Assembly: GCF_019693215.1 (NCBI RefSeq)
Contig: NZ_CP081183.1
Location: 809,226 to 873,225 of the forward strand
From: Salinarchaeum sp. IM2453
GTDB lineage: Archaea; Halobacteriota; Halobacteria; Halobacteriales; Salinarchaeaceae
Reading direction: 5' to 3'
Length of the DNA: 64,000 bases
This document shows, piece after piece, positions 37,248 to 45,888 of the stretch. How positions within the stretch are numbered: position 1 is the stretch's first letter; each line of letters opens with the position of its first letter. The notes under the pieces are model-generated. The model was not told where the DNA came from, searched no databases, and was given only the letters and a program-made list of their open reading frames with translations. Both the position numbers and the translations under genes were made by a program.

Positions 37248-37574
37248 ATGGGTACTGCTACCGAACCAATAGTAATCGAAACAAGACAAGATTTTGAAAC
37301 AGCACTCGACGAGAAAGGAGTGGTGCTTGTCGACTTTTATGCAGACTGGTGTGGGCCATGCAAGCGAATGAATCCAGTATTGGAGGAAGTCGCCGAAGAA
37401 ACAGCAGCAACCTTGGCCAAAGTCGATGTCGACAGCCAACAAGAACTAGCTCAAGAACATGAAGTACGCTCAGTCCCTACAATAAAGATTTTCGCAGATG
37501 GAAACGAAGTAGAGCGATTGGTTGGAGTGCAGAAAAAAGAGCAATTGGCTGAAATAATCAAAAAGTACAACTGA
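37248..37574 (+). CDS. trxA: Thioredoxin
   Basis: A 108-residue classic thioredoxin: VVLVDFYADWCGPCKRMNP near residue 25 with the WCGPC active site, AKVDVDSQQELAQEH in the centre and the cis-Pro loop VRSVPTIKIFADG near residue 75. The start is ATG at MGTATEPIV; a longer frame upstream is not conserved-looking. Substrates are unknown. Confidence 0.95.
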   Translation: MGTATEPIVIETRQDFETALDEKGVVLVDFYADWCGPCKRMNPVLEEVAEETAATLAKVDVDSQQELAQEHEVRSVPTIKIFADGNEVERLVGVQKKEQLAEIIKKYN

Positions 37575-37667
37575 ACATAAGGCATTACCGTGTTGTGGCT
37601 GAAATAGTTGCTCCTGATTGATAGGTTTCGTGGATTAAATAAAAGTTCTTACTGGCTATTTTCGGGG

Positions 37668-38249
37668 TCAACCGGGGAGGAAAATACTGATAATAGCGAC
37701 CACAAGCCCAGCTAAACCCATCCGTAATGCCGATACATACCAGCGCTGTCTGGAGATAACACCCATATATGCACCAACGATTCCAAGCAGGAGGACAGCA
37801 AGGATAATCGACAGAACAACAGCTTGGAACATTGTCAGTGTACTTTCAACGAAGAGGAAAGGGGTTAATAAGATTAGTATTGCCAGTACAGGGCCAGTAG
37901 CAGAAGCAAGAGAAAGCAGCATCTGTTCATATCGCAGATCACGGGTAATACGGGTATCCCCCAGACTGGTGAGCATTGCCTCTTCAACGCGTCGTTGCTC
38001 AATTTTCGTCTCAGCTCGTTCAATCTCCCAGACACTCCAAATGCCGGAGATGCCGAGACCAACAGCAGCTCCTAGACCAACAGCAATAACAGCCTGACCA
38101 TTATCGACTCCAGATAGATAAGAACTAACGATAACACCAATGGCAGTCAGTGTACCATCGAATCCGTTAGCAACAAAATATCGGCGCATAAGCGACTTCA
38201 CATCGTCTTTGCCGAGGACGCGTCTGAACGATTCTGTTGGGAGATTCAT
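37668..38249 (-). CDS. VIT1/CCC1-type transporter
   Basis: A 193-residue membrane protein with five hydrophobic spans, resembling VIT1/CCC1 iron/manganese transporters. MRRYFVANGFDGTLTAIGVIVSS near residues 21-43 contains the conserved FDG(T/L) start of span 1. The EIERAETKIEQRRVEE loop corresponds to the metal-binding helical region, though the Glu pattern is weaker than in VIT1. It overlaps the upstream DUF211 gene by ATGA, so the two are co-translated. The transported ion is not determinable. Confidence 0.8.
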   Translation of the reverse strand: MNLPTESFRRVLGKDDVKSLMRRYFVANGFDGTLTAIGVIVSSYLSGVDNGQAVIAVGLGAAVGLGISGIWSVWEIERAETKIEQRRVEEAMLTSLGDTRITRDLRYEQMLLSLASATGPVLAILILLTPFLFVESTLTMFQAVVLSIILAVLLLGIVGAYMGVISRQRWYVSALRMGLAGLVVAIISIFLPG

Positions 38250-38533
38250 CGGACTAGCATGTCATCAAACTCTGTTGGACGGTCGCCACAGACAACTTGA
38301 TCAACAGAATGTACAGCACCACCGAGATCACGCACTTTTTCATCGATAGTGTCGATGTCAAGATTTTGGCCTTCGACAACCAGCTGTAATGAGCGAGTAT
38401 CTTCCTCGATTTCAACAAGAGTGGCAGAAACAGCCTCTACACCGGAAATATCACTAAGTGGCTGAGTAAACTCAACAAGCGGCGGGTCATGTGGCTTCAA
38501 TACATCAAGGACAAGCCGAACAATATCGGACAT
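38246..38533 (-). CDS. DUF211 protein
   Basis: A 95-residue ferredoxin-fold archaeal protein (MSDIVRLVLDVLKPHDPP) of the DUF211 family, which forms oligomers and is of unknown function. Its stop overlaps the start of the VIT1-like gene. This pairing suggests that it may sense or regulate the same cation; this is inference from position only. Confidence 0.88.
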   Translation of the reverse strand: MSDIVRLVLDVLKPHDPPLVEFTQPLSDISGVEAVSATLVEIEEDTRSLQLVVEGQNLDIDTIDEKVRDLGGAVHSVDQVVCGDRPTEFDDMLVR

Positions 38534-38596
38534 GTGTAAATGTATAATGATAGCTCCTTATCAGTGCTTAGGTGATCAGATTCAGAGAGAGGAAAC

Positions 38597-38640
38597 TTGA
38601 CCTCCTCCCACTCCTTCAGGGGTAGGTTTTCGCCTCGCAC
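38597..38640 (-). repeat. Family B mini-element (left end trimmed)
   Basis: On the minus strand: GCGAGGCGAAAACCTACCCC, then TGAAGGAGTGGG and AGGAGGTCAA. The TACAGCGGTA part of the left end is missing. Confidence 0.6.
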
Positions 38641-38924
38641 GATCTATAATCTCTACCTTCAAAGAGCGCATCAGCGCGAACAGAGTGAGGTAGTCCATAG
38701 AAATATCAAGGGAGATACCACGAGGCTTGTCTCCATGGAAGAAGCCGATGTTCGAGAGTACGCATGAACTATTCTGGGTGTAGTACGGTATATGAGTGCC
38801 AGTTGGGCAGACCGCAACTGACATGGGCTAGCAGTCACCTGACCTTCAACTCAGGGACAACAAAGGTGAACGTTGATTACACACCTGTCGAGTTGATCGG
38901 GGATATCTGGAGTCCACTGACAGT
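38641..38924. other. Unassigned gap between DUF211 and antiporter genes
   Basis: The minus strand is open for about 80 codons running into the family-B element, but I do not recognise a protein in it. No RNA gene is visible. It is probably decayed mobile DNA between two element remnants. Confidence 0.3.
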
Positions 38925-38945
38925 CTTTGGGGTTTGACCCCGAAG
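38925..38945 (+). repeat. Family A right-end hairpin, copy 5 (degenerate)
   Basis: CTTTGGGGTTTGACCCCGAAG followed by CAGTTGAC has the same layout and tail as copy 1, with base changes in the outer stem. Confidence 0.55.
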
Positions 38946-39017
38946 CAGTTGACCGTTAAAATCGTTATTGGTATTCAACACGTACGAAAAAATGAACGTC
39001 ATATTCTGTACGAGGAT

Positions 39018-40040
39018 TCACGCGACAATATTAACAACACCAGTGCTCTCTAACAGCATCCATCCGACAAAGCCGACATAGAGGAGAAGTAGGGAATAGG
39101 CCTCACGATTTGTGACCTCTAAGTCAGTTCGAGTTGCAACGAAAACCGCAATCGTTGCTACAATTAGAAAGCCCATCATCGGGGCAGTACGATCAAAGTT
39201 AATAACAGTGGCACTTGACTGGAGAGCAGCAAGCAGCACTCCGGCAGGGACTGCCACCAGAAGGTCGAAGATATTGCTGCCAAAGACATTAGCGAGGCTT
39301 ACACCCGATCGTCCGGAACGTGCAGCCTTGATGCTAATGAATGCGTCTGGCAGACTTGTTCCAGCAGCAATGACAATAAGCCCCCATAGGAAAGGCGAGG
39401 TATCGAATATATCACCAAGTGTCAATGTCGCGTAGATAAGCCCTTCAACACCAATAAGAATCAACACGAGGCCGCCGATCAAGAGCCCCCATTGATACGG
39501 AACATTAACCGAAGGTTTGGGACCTGGCTCATAATCTTGGACATCCTCATATTGGACAAAAATATATAGTCCATAGAGTGCAAGCAGGATCAAGCCAAGT
39601 TCGACACTAAATACGCCCCGAAGGGTGTCTCCTCCGCCTTCCGGGAAATAGATAACAGCCATGGAGAATGCAAGTGTCAAAGCAGCGAGTGAGATCAGAT
39701 AAAATTGAGCCTCTTTATAAACAAGGTCACGGCTGGCCTCAAGTGGTTTATCTTTAGCTAGGCCAGCAAGTGCAGGGATAATAAGGATATTAAACAATGC
39801 GGATCCGATAACGGCAGCAACGCCAAGTTCAAAGTCGCCATGACGGAGCGTTGACAACACAATACTCGCTAGTTCTGGAAAGCTGGAACCAGCAGCAGCG
39901 ACAATTGCTCCTTGAACAATCGCCGGTAATCCGTAATATTTTGATAGGCGATTACCAGCACCTTCTAACCAGATACTGCCCTTCCATATAAGTGCAGTGG
40001 CAACGACAGCCACGACCAATAACCAGGCAAATATCAACAT
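39018..40040 (-). CDS. CaCA-family sodium/calcium antiporter-like protein
   Basis: A 340-residue membrane protein with about ten spans and the two inverted alpha repeats of the CaCA superfamily: GSSFPELASIVLST near residue 58 (repeat 1), GSALFNILIIPAL near 85, and GTSLPDAFISIKAA near 230 (repeat 2) with GSNIFDLLVAVPAG near 265. It resembles YrbG-type exchangers. The start is ATG at MLIFAWLLVV; an upstream extension would run toward the family-D repeat. Ion specificity (Na/Ca or K-dependent) is inferred from family only. Confidence 0.92.
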   Translation of the reverse strand: MLIFAWLLVVAVVATALIWKGSIWLEGAGNRLSKYYGLPAIVQGAIVAAAGSSFPELASIVLSTLRHGDFELGVAAVIGSALFNILIIPALAGLAKDKPLEASRDLVYKEAQFYLISLAALTLAFSMAVIYFPEGGGDTLRGVFSVELGLILLALYGLYIFVQYEDVQDYEPGPKPSVNVPYQWGLLIGGLVLILIGVEGLIYATLTLGDIFDTSPFLWGLIVIAAGTSLPDAFISIKAARSGRSGVSLANVFGSNIFDLLVAVPAGVLLAALQSSATVINFDRTAPMMGFLIVATIAVFVATRTDLEVTNREAYSLLLLYVGFVGWMLLESTGVVNIVA

Positions 40041-40140
40041 GTGTATCACCACAACCGATAAGAAAAAGAAACCTCGGATCGGTGATCGCTGGAGTAGGTA
40101 GTTCGTTATCAGTTGTTGCAAATACGGTTTCTTTATTCAG

Positions 40141-40172
40141 TGTGAAGTACCCCGCGCACGGTGGCGCGGGGC
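40141..40172 (-). repeat. IS605-type right-end hairpin inside family D element
   Basis: On the minus strand GCCCCGCGCCACCGTGCGCG folds as a strong hairpin and is followed by GGGTACTTCAC, the terminal tail seen at other IS605-like right ends here. It directly abuts the family-D left arm. Confidence 0.65.
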
Positions 40173-40180
40173 GTCTGTGT

Positions 40181-40501
40181 TTAGTCCTGCACTGCTGACG
40201 CAACGGACTTTAATTCCTCTCGCGCTCCCATCCTTGGTTGCGCCGACGTTCCGTGTCGGTGAATACCCGAACACAAATCGTGTCCGTGAGAGTCGGAGCC
40301 TCCACCAGCCCCCGATGCCGCCCGTCTCACCGTCCGAGCTCGTGGAAGGGTTTCGAGAGGCGGCACAGTTCCATACTGTTCGTCTAACCACTCCTGCACA
40401 ACGCATACCGCCGCCTTCCGATCAGCGTGATCTCCGAGTCGGCAGTCACTCGAAGTACGGTTTTGGTGAACTACGAGTGAAGCCTGTCGAGCCCCGCCCA
40501 A
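40181..40501 (-). pseudogene. Possible TnpB C-terminal remnant
   Basis: The minus-strand frame reads DCRLGDHADRKAAVCVVQEW, then LDEQYG and a Gly/Ser-rich tail (RRAASGAGGGSD). GDHADRKAA resembles the last RuvC-like Asp block of TnpB, and the terminal hairpin downstream supports this. The zinc ribbon is not convincing, and the N-terminal two thirds are gone. Confidence 0.45.
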
Positions 40502-40626
40502 ATCAGTGTCAGGACTCAGAGGAAAAGACGAAGGTCACCGGGGAAGATAACTCATGCGAGACGGAAGAATCGGCACGAAAAAATCACGCCGCAGACTGAA
40601 TAAAGGAATCGTATCTGCAACAACTG

Positions 40627-42342
40627 TTATTGATGGGCGAAGTATGCGATTGGATCTTGATCTTGCTGATCGATTCGAACGAACCCAACACGCTCAAATT
40701 GAATAATAGTGTCAGGAAGAAGGTCGCTTACAGCGGGTTCTGCGTAACCTTGTACATCTCCGCTTGGCGTACGGCAGCGCATATTGATGCTGTCATCATC
40801 AGGAACCCAGTGAATCACAGGGACATCTTCCTCTCGAACAGCGGAGATATCATCGCCGGTAGTAACAAACTGATCACCATCATATCGAACACAGCCGAGC
40901 CCTTTAAGCCAGACTCGAGTATCAGGTTCAGGCATATCATCTGGTTCAATTAAAACAGCATCGGTGATGGGGATCGATCGCGAACCTCGGTCTGGGTAAT
41001 CGGGATGCAACGGTGGAGAGGCCGTTGAGGGGGTATCTCCAGTGAGTGGTATGCTCGTAGGGTTCCTGACGAAAAAGTACCGGTCTGCCTCCTTATCAAT
41101 TCGTTCTCGATTGGCCGAGTAAACAGAGCTCATTGATAAGTCAACATTGGATGTTGATGTTCCCAGCTCAACCATCGCATCGACGATAGCATCACCTTTG
41201 ATACCGCGGCGGCGGAGACTGGCGAGAGTCGGGGCGCGAGGGTCATCCCAACCGTCAAGTTCGCCATTGTTTATCATTTCAGCAATACTGGATGTCGACA
41301 TTGGAACATCGTATCCGTCAATCTGAACGTGTCCCCAGTGGACAACTTCTGGGTACTCCCAGTCAAAGTAGTCATAAACAAATCTCTGGCGTTTAGCAGA
41401 GTCCTGCAGGTCGATGCCACGGATAATATGTGTGATGCCGATCTCATGATCATCAATTCCAGACTGGAAGTCCAGCATCGGCCAGCACCGATATTCAGCA
41501 GCGTCATCACGAGGATGAGGAGTATCAATCATTCGGAATCCAACCCAATCACGGAGGGCAGGGTTTTTGTGTTTAATATCGGTTTTTATCCGAAGAACCA
41601 TCTCTCCCGAGTCATATTCACCGCTGATCATTTGCTCGAATTCATGTTCGACGGTCTCTACTGGTTTATCACGGTGAGGGCATGGTTTTCCGTTGTTTTT
41701 GAGTTGGGAGAACTCATCAGCGGGACACGAGCATGTGTAGGCGCCTCCTTTTTCAATTAACTCACGAGCATAGTCATAGTAGAGTTCAAGTCGATCACTT
41801 GCTTTGTATACTGCATTAGGATCAAACCCGAGGTATGAAACATCGTCTAAGATAGCATCATACGCATCTAAGTCCGGACGTTTTGTTTCGGGGTCAGTAT
41901 CATCAAATCGAACACAGAACCAGCCGTCATATCGCTGTTTATACGTGCCAATGACGGCAGGCATACGAGCGTGGCCAAGATGCCACGGACCATTAGGGTT
42001 TGGAGCGCACCGCATTCGAACTTCATCATATTGATCCACATTTGGAAGCTCAGGGAGAGGATGCTCATCTTGTTCATCAGACGCTTCAATATCGGCAAGG
42101 GCTTCAGAATCAAGATCGGCCAATTGCTCACGACGCTCTTCGTGAGACATTCCAGCGATATCAGAGACAATTGGGCCTGCAATCTGTGGGATTTCATCTC
42201 CATGCTCACGGAATTTGGGATGATCCTGCATGAGCGGACCCATAATTGCGCCCACATTTGGCTCACTTTCATGTTTGACAGCGTTAATCAGCGCATGCCG
42301 TTTGACCGCACGCTTAATCTGATCACGAAGTTCAGAGTCCAT
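40627..42342 (-). CDS. gltX: Glutamyl-tRNA synthetase (archaeal, non-discriminating type likely)
   Basis: It charges tRNA-Glu (and in archaea usually tRNA-Gln, for later amidation). After an alpha-helical N-terminal domain of about 105 residues, the HIGH-equivalent is APNPNGPWHLGHARMP near residue 112. The zinc region is CSCPADEFSQL...CPHRD near 200, the KMSKS-equivalent VPMSTSSIAEMI near 350, and the C-terminal beta-barrels follow. Length 571 is normal. The stop is directly after the right arm of the family-D element. Confidence 0.96.
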   Translation of the reverse strand: MDSELRDQIKRAVKRHALINAVKHESEPNVGAIMGPLMQDHPKFREHGDEIPQIAGPIVSDIAGMSHEERREQLADLDSEALADIEASDEQDEHPLPELPNVDQYDEVRMRCAPNPNGPWHLGHARMPAVIGTYKQRYDGWFCVRFDDTDPETKRPDLDAYDAILDDVSYLGFDPNAVYKASDRLELYYDYARELIEKGGAYTCSCPADEFSQLKNNGKPCPHRDKPVETVEHEFEQMISGEYDSGEMVLRIKTDIKHKNPALRDWVGFRMIDTPHPRDDAAEYRCWPMLDFQSGIDDHEIGITHIIRGIDLQDSAKRQRFVYDYFDWEYPEVVHWGHVQIDGYDVPMSTSSIAEMINNGELDGWDDPRAPTLASLRRRGIKGDAIVDAMVELGTSTSNVDLSMSSVYSANRERIDKEADRYFFVRNPTSIPLTGDTPSTASPPLHPDYPDRGSRSIPITDAVLIEPDDMPEPDTRVWLKGLGCVRYDGDQFVTTGDDISAVREEDVPVIHWVPDDDSINMRCRTPSGDVQGYAEPAVSDLLPDTIIQFERVGFVRIDQQDQDPIAYFAHQ

Positions 42343-42451
42343 TACATGCTGTTATGAGACCCGGTTTGAACTAGTTTACGAGAAACAAAAAGAGACAATC
42401 AGAATAAATGGTATCAAAACAACAAACGATCCTGAGAACAAACTACAAGGT

Positions 42452-42961
42452 ATGATTGTACTTCTATCAGATACACATCGACAAAGAAAACCGGATTTAA
42501 CGGGACATTTGCGGGCACGAATTCAAGAAGCAACAGCAGTGTGTCATGCAGGAGATTTTACAACTACAACAGTTCTTGAGCACTTTCAGGATATAGCGCC
42601 ACGGTTATATGCCGTTCACGGAAATGCAGATGAACGTGCCGTAATTGACCAATTGCCACCAAAGCGTACGATTAGAGAAAGCGGGGTGAATATTGCAATG
42701 ACACATCGTAAACGAGGCGGAAAGACTGGATTGATGATGTTTGGCCGCGAACGGGACGCAGATATTGTTGTCAGTGGTCATACGCACAATCCAACAATAG
42801 TGCAGACAGATGGTCCATTACTTGTGAATCCGGGAAGTCATGCAGACCCACGGGGGAATCAACCAGGATACGCAGAAATCAAGCAGAGTCCTGAGCAGAT
42901 AATCGCCACTATATACACACCCACAGGCAGTAAGATACAGGAAGTGAAAGTAACAGAATAG
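42452..42961 (+). CDS. YfcE/MJ0936-type metallophosphoesterase
   Basis: A 169-residue calcineurin-like phosphodiesterase. The metal-binding motifs are LLSDTHRQRKP near residue 4, CHAGDFT near 31, VHGNADER near 54, MTHRKRGG near 83 and VSGHTHNP near 107, ending LLVNPGSHADPR. Members hydrolyse phosphodiesters in vitro; the cellular substrate is unknown. It starts with ATG near the 5' end of a transcript possibly including the small membrane protein and aminopeptidase downstream. Confidence 0.93.
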   Translation: MIVLLSDTHRQRKPDLTGHLRARIQEATAVCHAGDFTTTTVLEHFQDIAPRLYAVHGNADERAVIDQLPPKRTIRESGVNIAMTHRKRGGKTGLMMFGRERDADIVVSGHTHNPTIVQTDGPLLVNPGSHADPRGNQPGYAEIKQSPEQIIATIYTPTGSKIQEVKVTE

Positions 42962-43007
42962 CTAGCAAAAATGTCATAATGAAGGAAAAAGTGAACGTAT
43001 ACTAAGC

Positions 43008-43127
43008 ATGGATCCACTGTTTGTAATCTTACTCGGGATTGTTGGCTTGTTGCTGTTTTTTGGGTTTTTACTGCTTCGTCGGACACTGTTAGGGTTCAGA
43101 GAGGGGTACGATAAAGGCAAGCGGTGA
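43008..43127 (+). CDS. 39-residue single-span membrane protein
   Basis: ATG to TGA encodes MDPLFVILLGIVGLLLFF, then GFLLLRR and a charged tail GYDKGKR. It is one hydrophobic helix followed by a basic C-terminus. The reading frame uses the same codon style as the neighbours, and its TGA overlaps a GTG that is in frame with the aminopeptidase gene. It lies 46 bp after the phosphoesterase. I believe similar small proteins occur in other haloarchaea, but the function is unknown. Confidence 0.65.
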   Translation: MDPLFVILLGIVGLLLFFGFLLLRRTLLGFREGYDKGKR

Positions 43128-43165
43128 CCGGAACCGGTTTTTTCGTCGGGGAAATAGCCATAAAC

Positions 43166-44251
43166 ATGGACCCTCGCGTTCGTGAGCATGCAGATATTAT
43201 CGTATCACACTCAGTTGAGCTTGAAGAAGGCGACGACGTAGTTATTCATGCACCTCCCGTTGCTGAGGACCTGGTTGTAGCACTATACGAGCGAATCGGA
43301 GACGTGGGAGCCAACCCAATTTCGCTATTCGGTAGTGACCGGGCACAACGTGCCTATCTCAAAGCCCGAGATGAATTTGAGACACCAGAACATACACTGG
43401 CAATGGTAAAAGAGGCAGATGTTCACATTGCTATTCGAGCAAATCGTAATGTAACTGAGACAGGAGATGTCGATCCAGAGACAAATGCTGCATATTCAAA
43501 GGCAGTGATGCCGGTTCGAGAAGAACGACTCTCAAAACGGTGGTGTCTAACGCAATATCCAGCTCCTGCTAATGCGCAATTGGCGGAAATGTCAACCGCA
43601 GGCTATGAAGATTTTGTCTGGGATGCCGTGCTAAAAGACTGGGAAGAGCAACGAAAGCATCAGGAACAGCTGGTTGAAATACTTGATCCAGCCGAAGAGG
43701 TTAGAATTGTGTCAGGGGATACGACAGATCTGACAATGTCAATTGATGGGAACCCAACAAAAAATGACTATGGAGAACACAATATGCCAGGAGGAGAGGT
43801 ATTCACAGCCCCACAACCAGACAGTGTAAACGGAGAGGTGTTGTTTGACAAGCCACTTTATCACCAAGGCCGAGAGGTCGAAAATGTATACTTGGAATTT
43901 GAAGATGGTGTTGTTGTTGACCATTCGGCAACGAAGAATGAGGAAGTGCTGACAGAAGTCTTAAATACAGATGAAAATGCTCGACGACTCGGAGAGCTAG
44001 GCATTGGGATGAACCGGGATATCGACCGATTCACATATAATATGCTGTTTGACGAGAAGATGGGAGATACTGTCCATATGGCGGTTGGTCGAGCATATGA
44101 AGACACGGTTGGGAAAGATAACGAGCGAAACGACAGTGCAGTGCACGTGGATATGATCGTTGATATGGCAGAAGAATCACGGATTGAAGTTGATGGAGAG
44201 ACAGTTCAAAAGAACGGATGCTTCATTTTCGAAGACGGGTTTGAAGAATAA
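43166..44251 (+). CDS. M29-family aminopeptidase
   Basis: A 361-residue peptidase of the M29 (thermophilic aminopeptidase, AmpS) type, a dinuclear metal enzyme. It starts MDPRVREHADIIVSHS. Later blocks are KRWCLTQYPAPANAQLA near residue 135, DTTDLTMSIDG near 195, NMPGGEVFTAPQPDSVNG near 213 (the metal-binding Glu), LGELGIGMN near 280, FDEKMGDTVHMAVG near 300 and SAVHVDMIVDM near 325. An in-frame GTG 42 bp upstream overlaps the small membrane protein and could allow coupled translation. Confidence 0.93.
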   Translation: MDPRVREHADIIVSHSVELEEGDDVVIHAPPVAEDLVVALYERIGDVGANPISLFGSDRAQRAYLKARDEFETPEHTLAMVKEADVHIAIRANRNVTETGDVDPETNAAYSKAVMPVREERLSKRWCLTQYPAPANAQLAEMSTAGYEDFVWDAVLKDWEEQRKHQEQLVEILDPAEEVRIVSGDTTDLTMSIDGNPTKNDYGEHNMPGGEVFTAPQPDSVNGEVLFDKPLYHQGREVENVYLEFEDGVVVDHSATKNEEVLTEVLNTDENARRLGELGIGMNRDIDRFTYNMLFDEKMGDTVHMAVGRAYEDTVGKDNERNDSAVHVDMIVDMAEESRIEVDGETVQKNGCFIFEDGFEE

Positions 44252-44295
44252 CGTATAAAGCTTGGCGAAGATATCGAGTTCAGAAATCAAAATGA

Positions 44296-44369
44296 CGGGC
44301 ATACTGGGATTCGAACCCAGAATCATCGGCTTAGAAGGCCGACGCCTTGTCCAGTTTGGCCATATGCCC
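44296..44369 (-). tRNA. tRNA-Arg (anticodon TCT)
   Basis: The 74-nt minus-strand sequence folds as a cloverleaf: acceptor GGGCATA/TATGCCC with discriminator G, D-arm GCC/GGC, anticodon stem TCGGC/GCCGA with loop CTTCTAA (anticodon TCT), a 5-nt variable loop, and T-arm CTGGG/CCCAG with loop TTCGAAT. No intron and no encoded CCA. It reads AGA codons. It is convergent with the aminopeptidase gene. Confidence 0.96.
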
Positions 44370-44495
44370 TACTGGATATTAGTTGATGACTTCAAAAATG
44401 TATTGCGCTTTCATTTATTGAGCGGTGGACGAATTCATGATAAATGAGAAGGAGCCGCTAAAGTTATTTAAGTAACGGAACAACGCAAAACCGCG

Positions 44496-45830
44496 ATGGT
44501 ATTTGAGGTGGCAACTGCAGCAATAGGACTCATTGAGTTGGAGCTTGGTCGGTCAGCGATACTCTGGATTGGCGCAATCACACTTGTCATATTGTTAGGG
44601 TTATCTGGGTTTTTTTCTTCTTCAGAAATCGCCATGTTTTCGTTGCCAGCACATCGTGTTGAGCCGTTGGTTGAAGAAGGACGAAAAGGGGCAAAAACAC
44701 TAAAACAACTAAAAGAGCAGCCTCATCGGCTGTTAGTGACAATTCTTGTTGGTAATAACATTGTTAATATTGCAATGTCGTCGCTTGCAACTGGGTTATT
44801 AGCGTATTATGGAGTCGGACAAGGTGCATCAGTTGCAATTGCTACATTCGGTGTAACAGCTGTTGTATTGTTATTCGGTGAAGCGGCACCAAAATCATAT
44901 GCGGTTGAGAATTCAGAGTCATGGTCACTACGGATAGCGCGTCCACTGAAAATCTCTGAATATCTCTTATTACCGCTTGTCGTCACATTCGATCACCTCT
45001 CGCGATATGTGAATAAGCTGGTCGGCGGCCGATCAACAATTGAGAGTACATACGTGACTCGATCAGAGATCAAGGATATGATTACAACCGGCGAGCGAGC
45101 AGGTGTGATCGAAGAAGATGAACGAGAGATGTTGCAGCGGATTTTCCGGTTTAACAATACGATTGCAAAAGAAATCATGACACCGCGGTTGGATGTTACC
45201 GCAGTTTCTACAGAGGACTCAATCGATGATGCGTTAGCTACTTGCGTTCAGAGTGGACATACACGGTTACCTGTTTACGAAGGAAGTTTAGATAACATTA
45301 TTGGGGTAGTCATTGTTGAAGATCTTGTTCGTGAAAGTGTCTATGGTGAACGAGAAGACATCACGTTGTCAGATCTTATCAATCCTACACTTCATGTTCC
45401 CGAATCAAAGAATGCAGATGAGTTGTTAACCGAGATGAGAGAGCAGCGAGTACAACTAGCGATTGTGATAGACGAATTTGGAACGACTGAAGGGATCGTC
45501 ACGATGGAAGACATGGTAGAGGAAATTGTCGGTGAAATCTTGGAAGGAGAAGAGCCAGAACCAATCGAACAGATAGATGATCAAACAATCATCGTGCAGG
45601 GCGAGGTTAACATTGAAGAGGTGAACGAGGCATTAGATATTGAACTTCCTGAAGGAGAAGAGTTCGAAACAATTGCTGGGTTTATTTTCAACCGTGCTGG
45701 AAGGCTTGTTGAAGAGGGCGAAGAGATTGAATACGATGACGTGTCGATTCGCGTTGAAACTGTTGAAAATACCAGAATTCGAGAAGCAAGAATTGAACGA
45801 GAAGGGACAGTCGCTGAAACCACAGAATAG
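44496..45830 (+). CDS. CNNM/CorC-type (DUF21-CBS-HlyC) membrane protein
   Basis: The 444-residue protein has the standard order: DUF21/CNNM transmembrane domain (about residues 1-190, with GLSGFFSSSEIAMFSL near 38 and LLVTILVGNNIVNIA near 80), a CBS pair (about 205-335, starting EIMTPRLDVTAVS, with HTRLPVYEG and IVIDEFGTTEGIVT) and a C-terminal CorC/HlyC domain (about 355-430). The family contains magnesium/cobalt or sodium-coupled divalent-cation exporters and so-called hemolysins. It stands alone here. Confidence 0.93.
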   Translation: MVFEVATAAIGLIELELGRSAILWIGAITLVILLGLSGFFSSSEIAMFSLPAHRVEPLVEEGRKGAKTLKQLKEQPHRLLVTILVGNNIVNIAMSSLATGLLAYYGVGQGASVAIATFGVTAVVLLFGEAAPKSYAVENSESWSLRIARPLKISEYLLLPLVVTFDHLSRYVNKLVGGRSTIESTYVTRSEIKDMITTGERAGVIEEDEREMLQRIFRFNNTIAKEIMTPRLDVTAVSTEDSIDDALATCVQSGHTRLPVYEGSLDNIIGVVIVEDLVRESVYGEREDITLSDLINPTLHVPESKNADELLTEMREQRVQLAIVIDEFGTTEGIVTMEDMVEEIVGEILEGEEPEPIEQIDDQTIIVQGEVNIEEVNEALDIELPEGEEFETIAGFIFNRAGRLVEEGEEIEYDDVSIRVETVENTRIREARIEREGTVAETTE

Positions 45831-45888
45831 CAAAATATTATTGGAGCATATCGGTGGCAATCTGTGACCGATGTATCTATTTCTCAGG

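Larger units (their letters stand above)
40111..40625. repeat. Family D element, 515 bp with 30-bp inverted ends
   Basis: The left arm (40111-40140) and the inverted right arm (40596-40625) match at 27 of 30 positions; the inner ends read CTTTATTCAG. The interior is clearly more GC-rich than the flanks and carries a TnpB-like remnant with an IS605-type terminal hairpin on the minus strand. The arms are those of the 107-bp element at 3404. This could be a MITE invaded by an IS605-like element, or an IS605-like remnant that landed in a long palindrome. Confidence 0.65.

Noticed and set aside
38582-38824. 80-codon minus-strand open frame
   Set aside because: It runs through a family-B element, has no recognisable domain and uneven composition; treated as decayed mobile DNA.
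40177-40599. 140-codon plus-strand open frame
   Set aside because: It is the antisense of the TnpB-like remnant in the family-D element and reads through its terminal hairpin; Pro/Arg-rich composition unlike haloarchaeal proteins.
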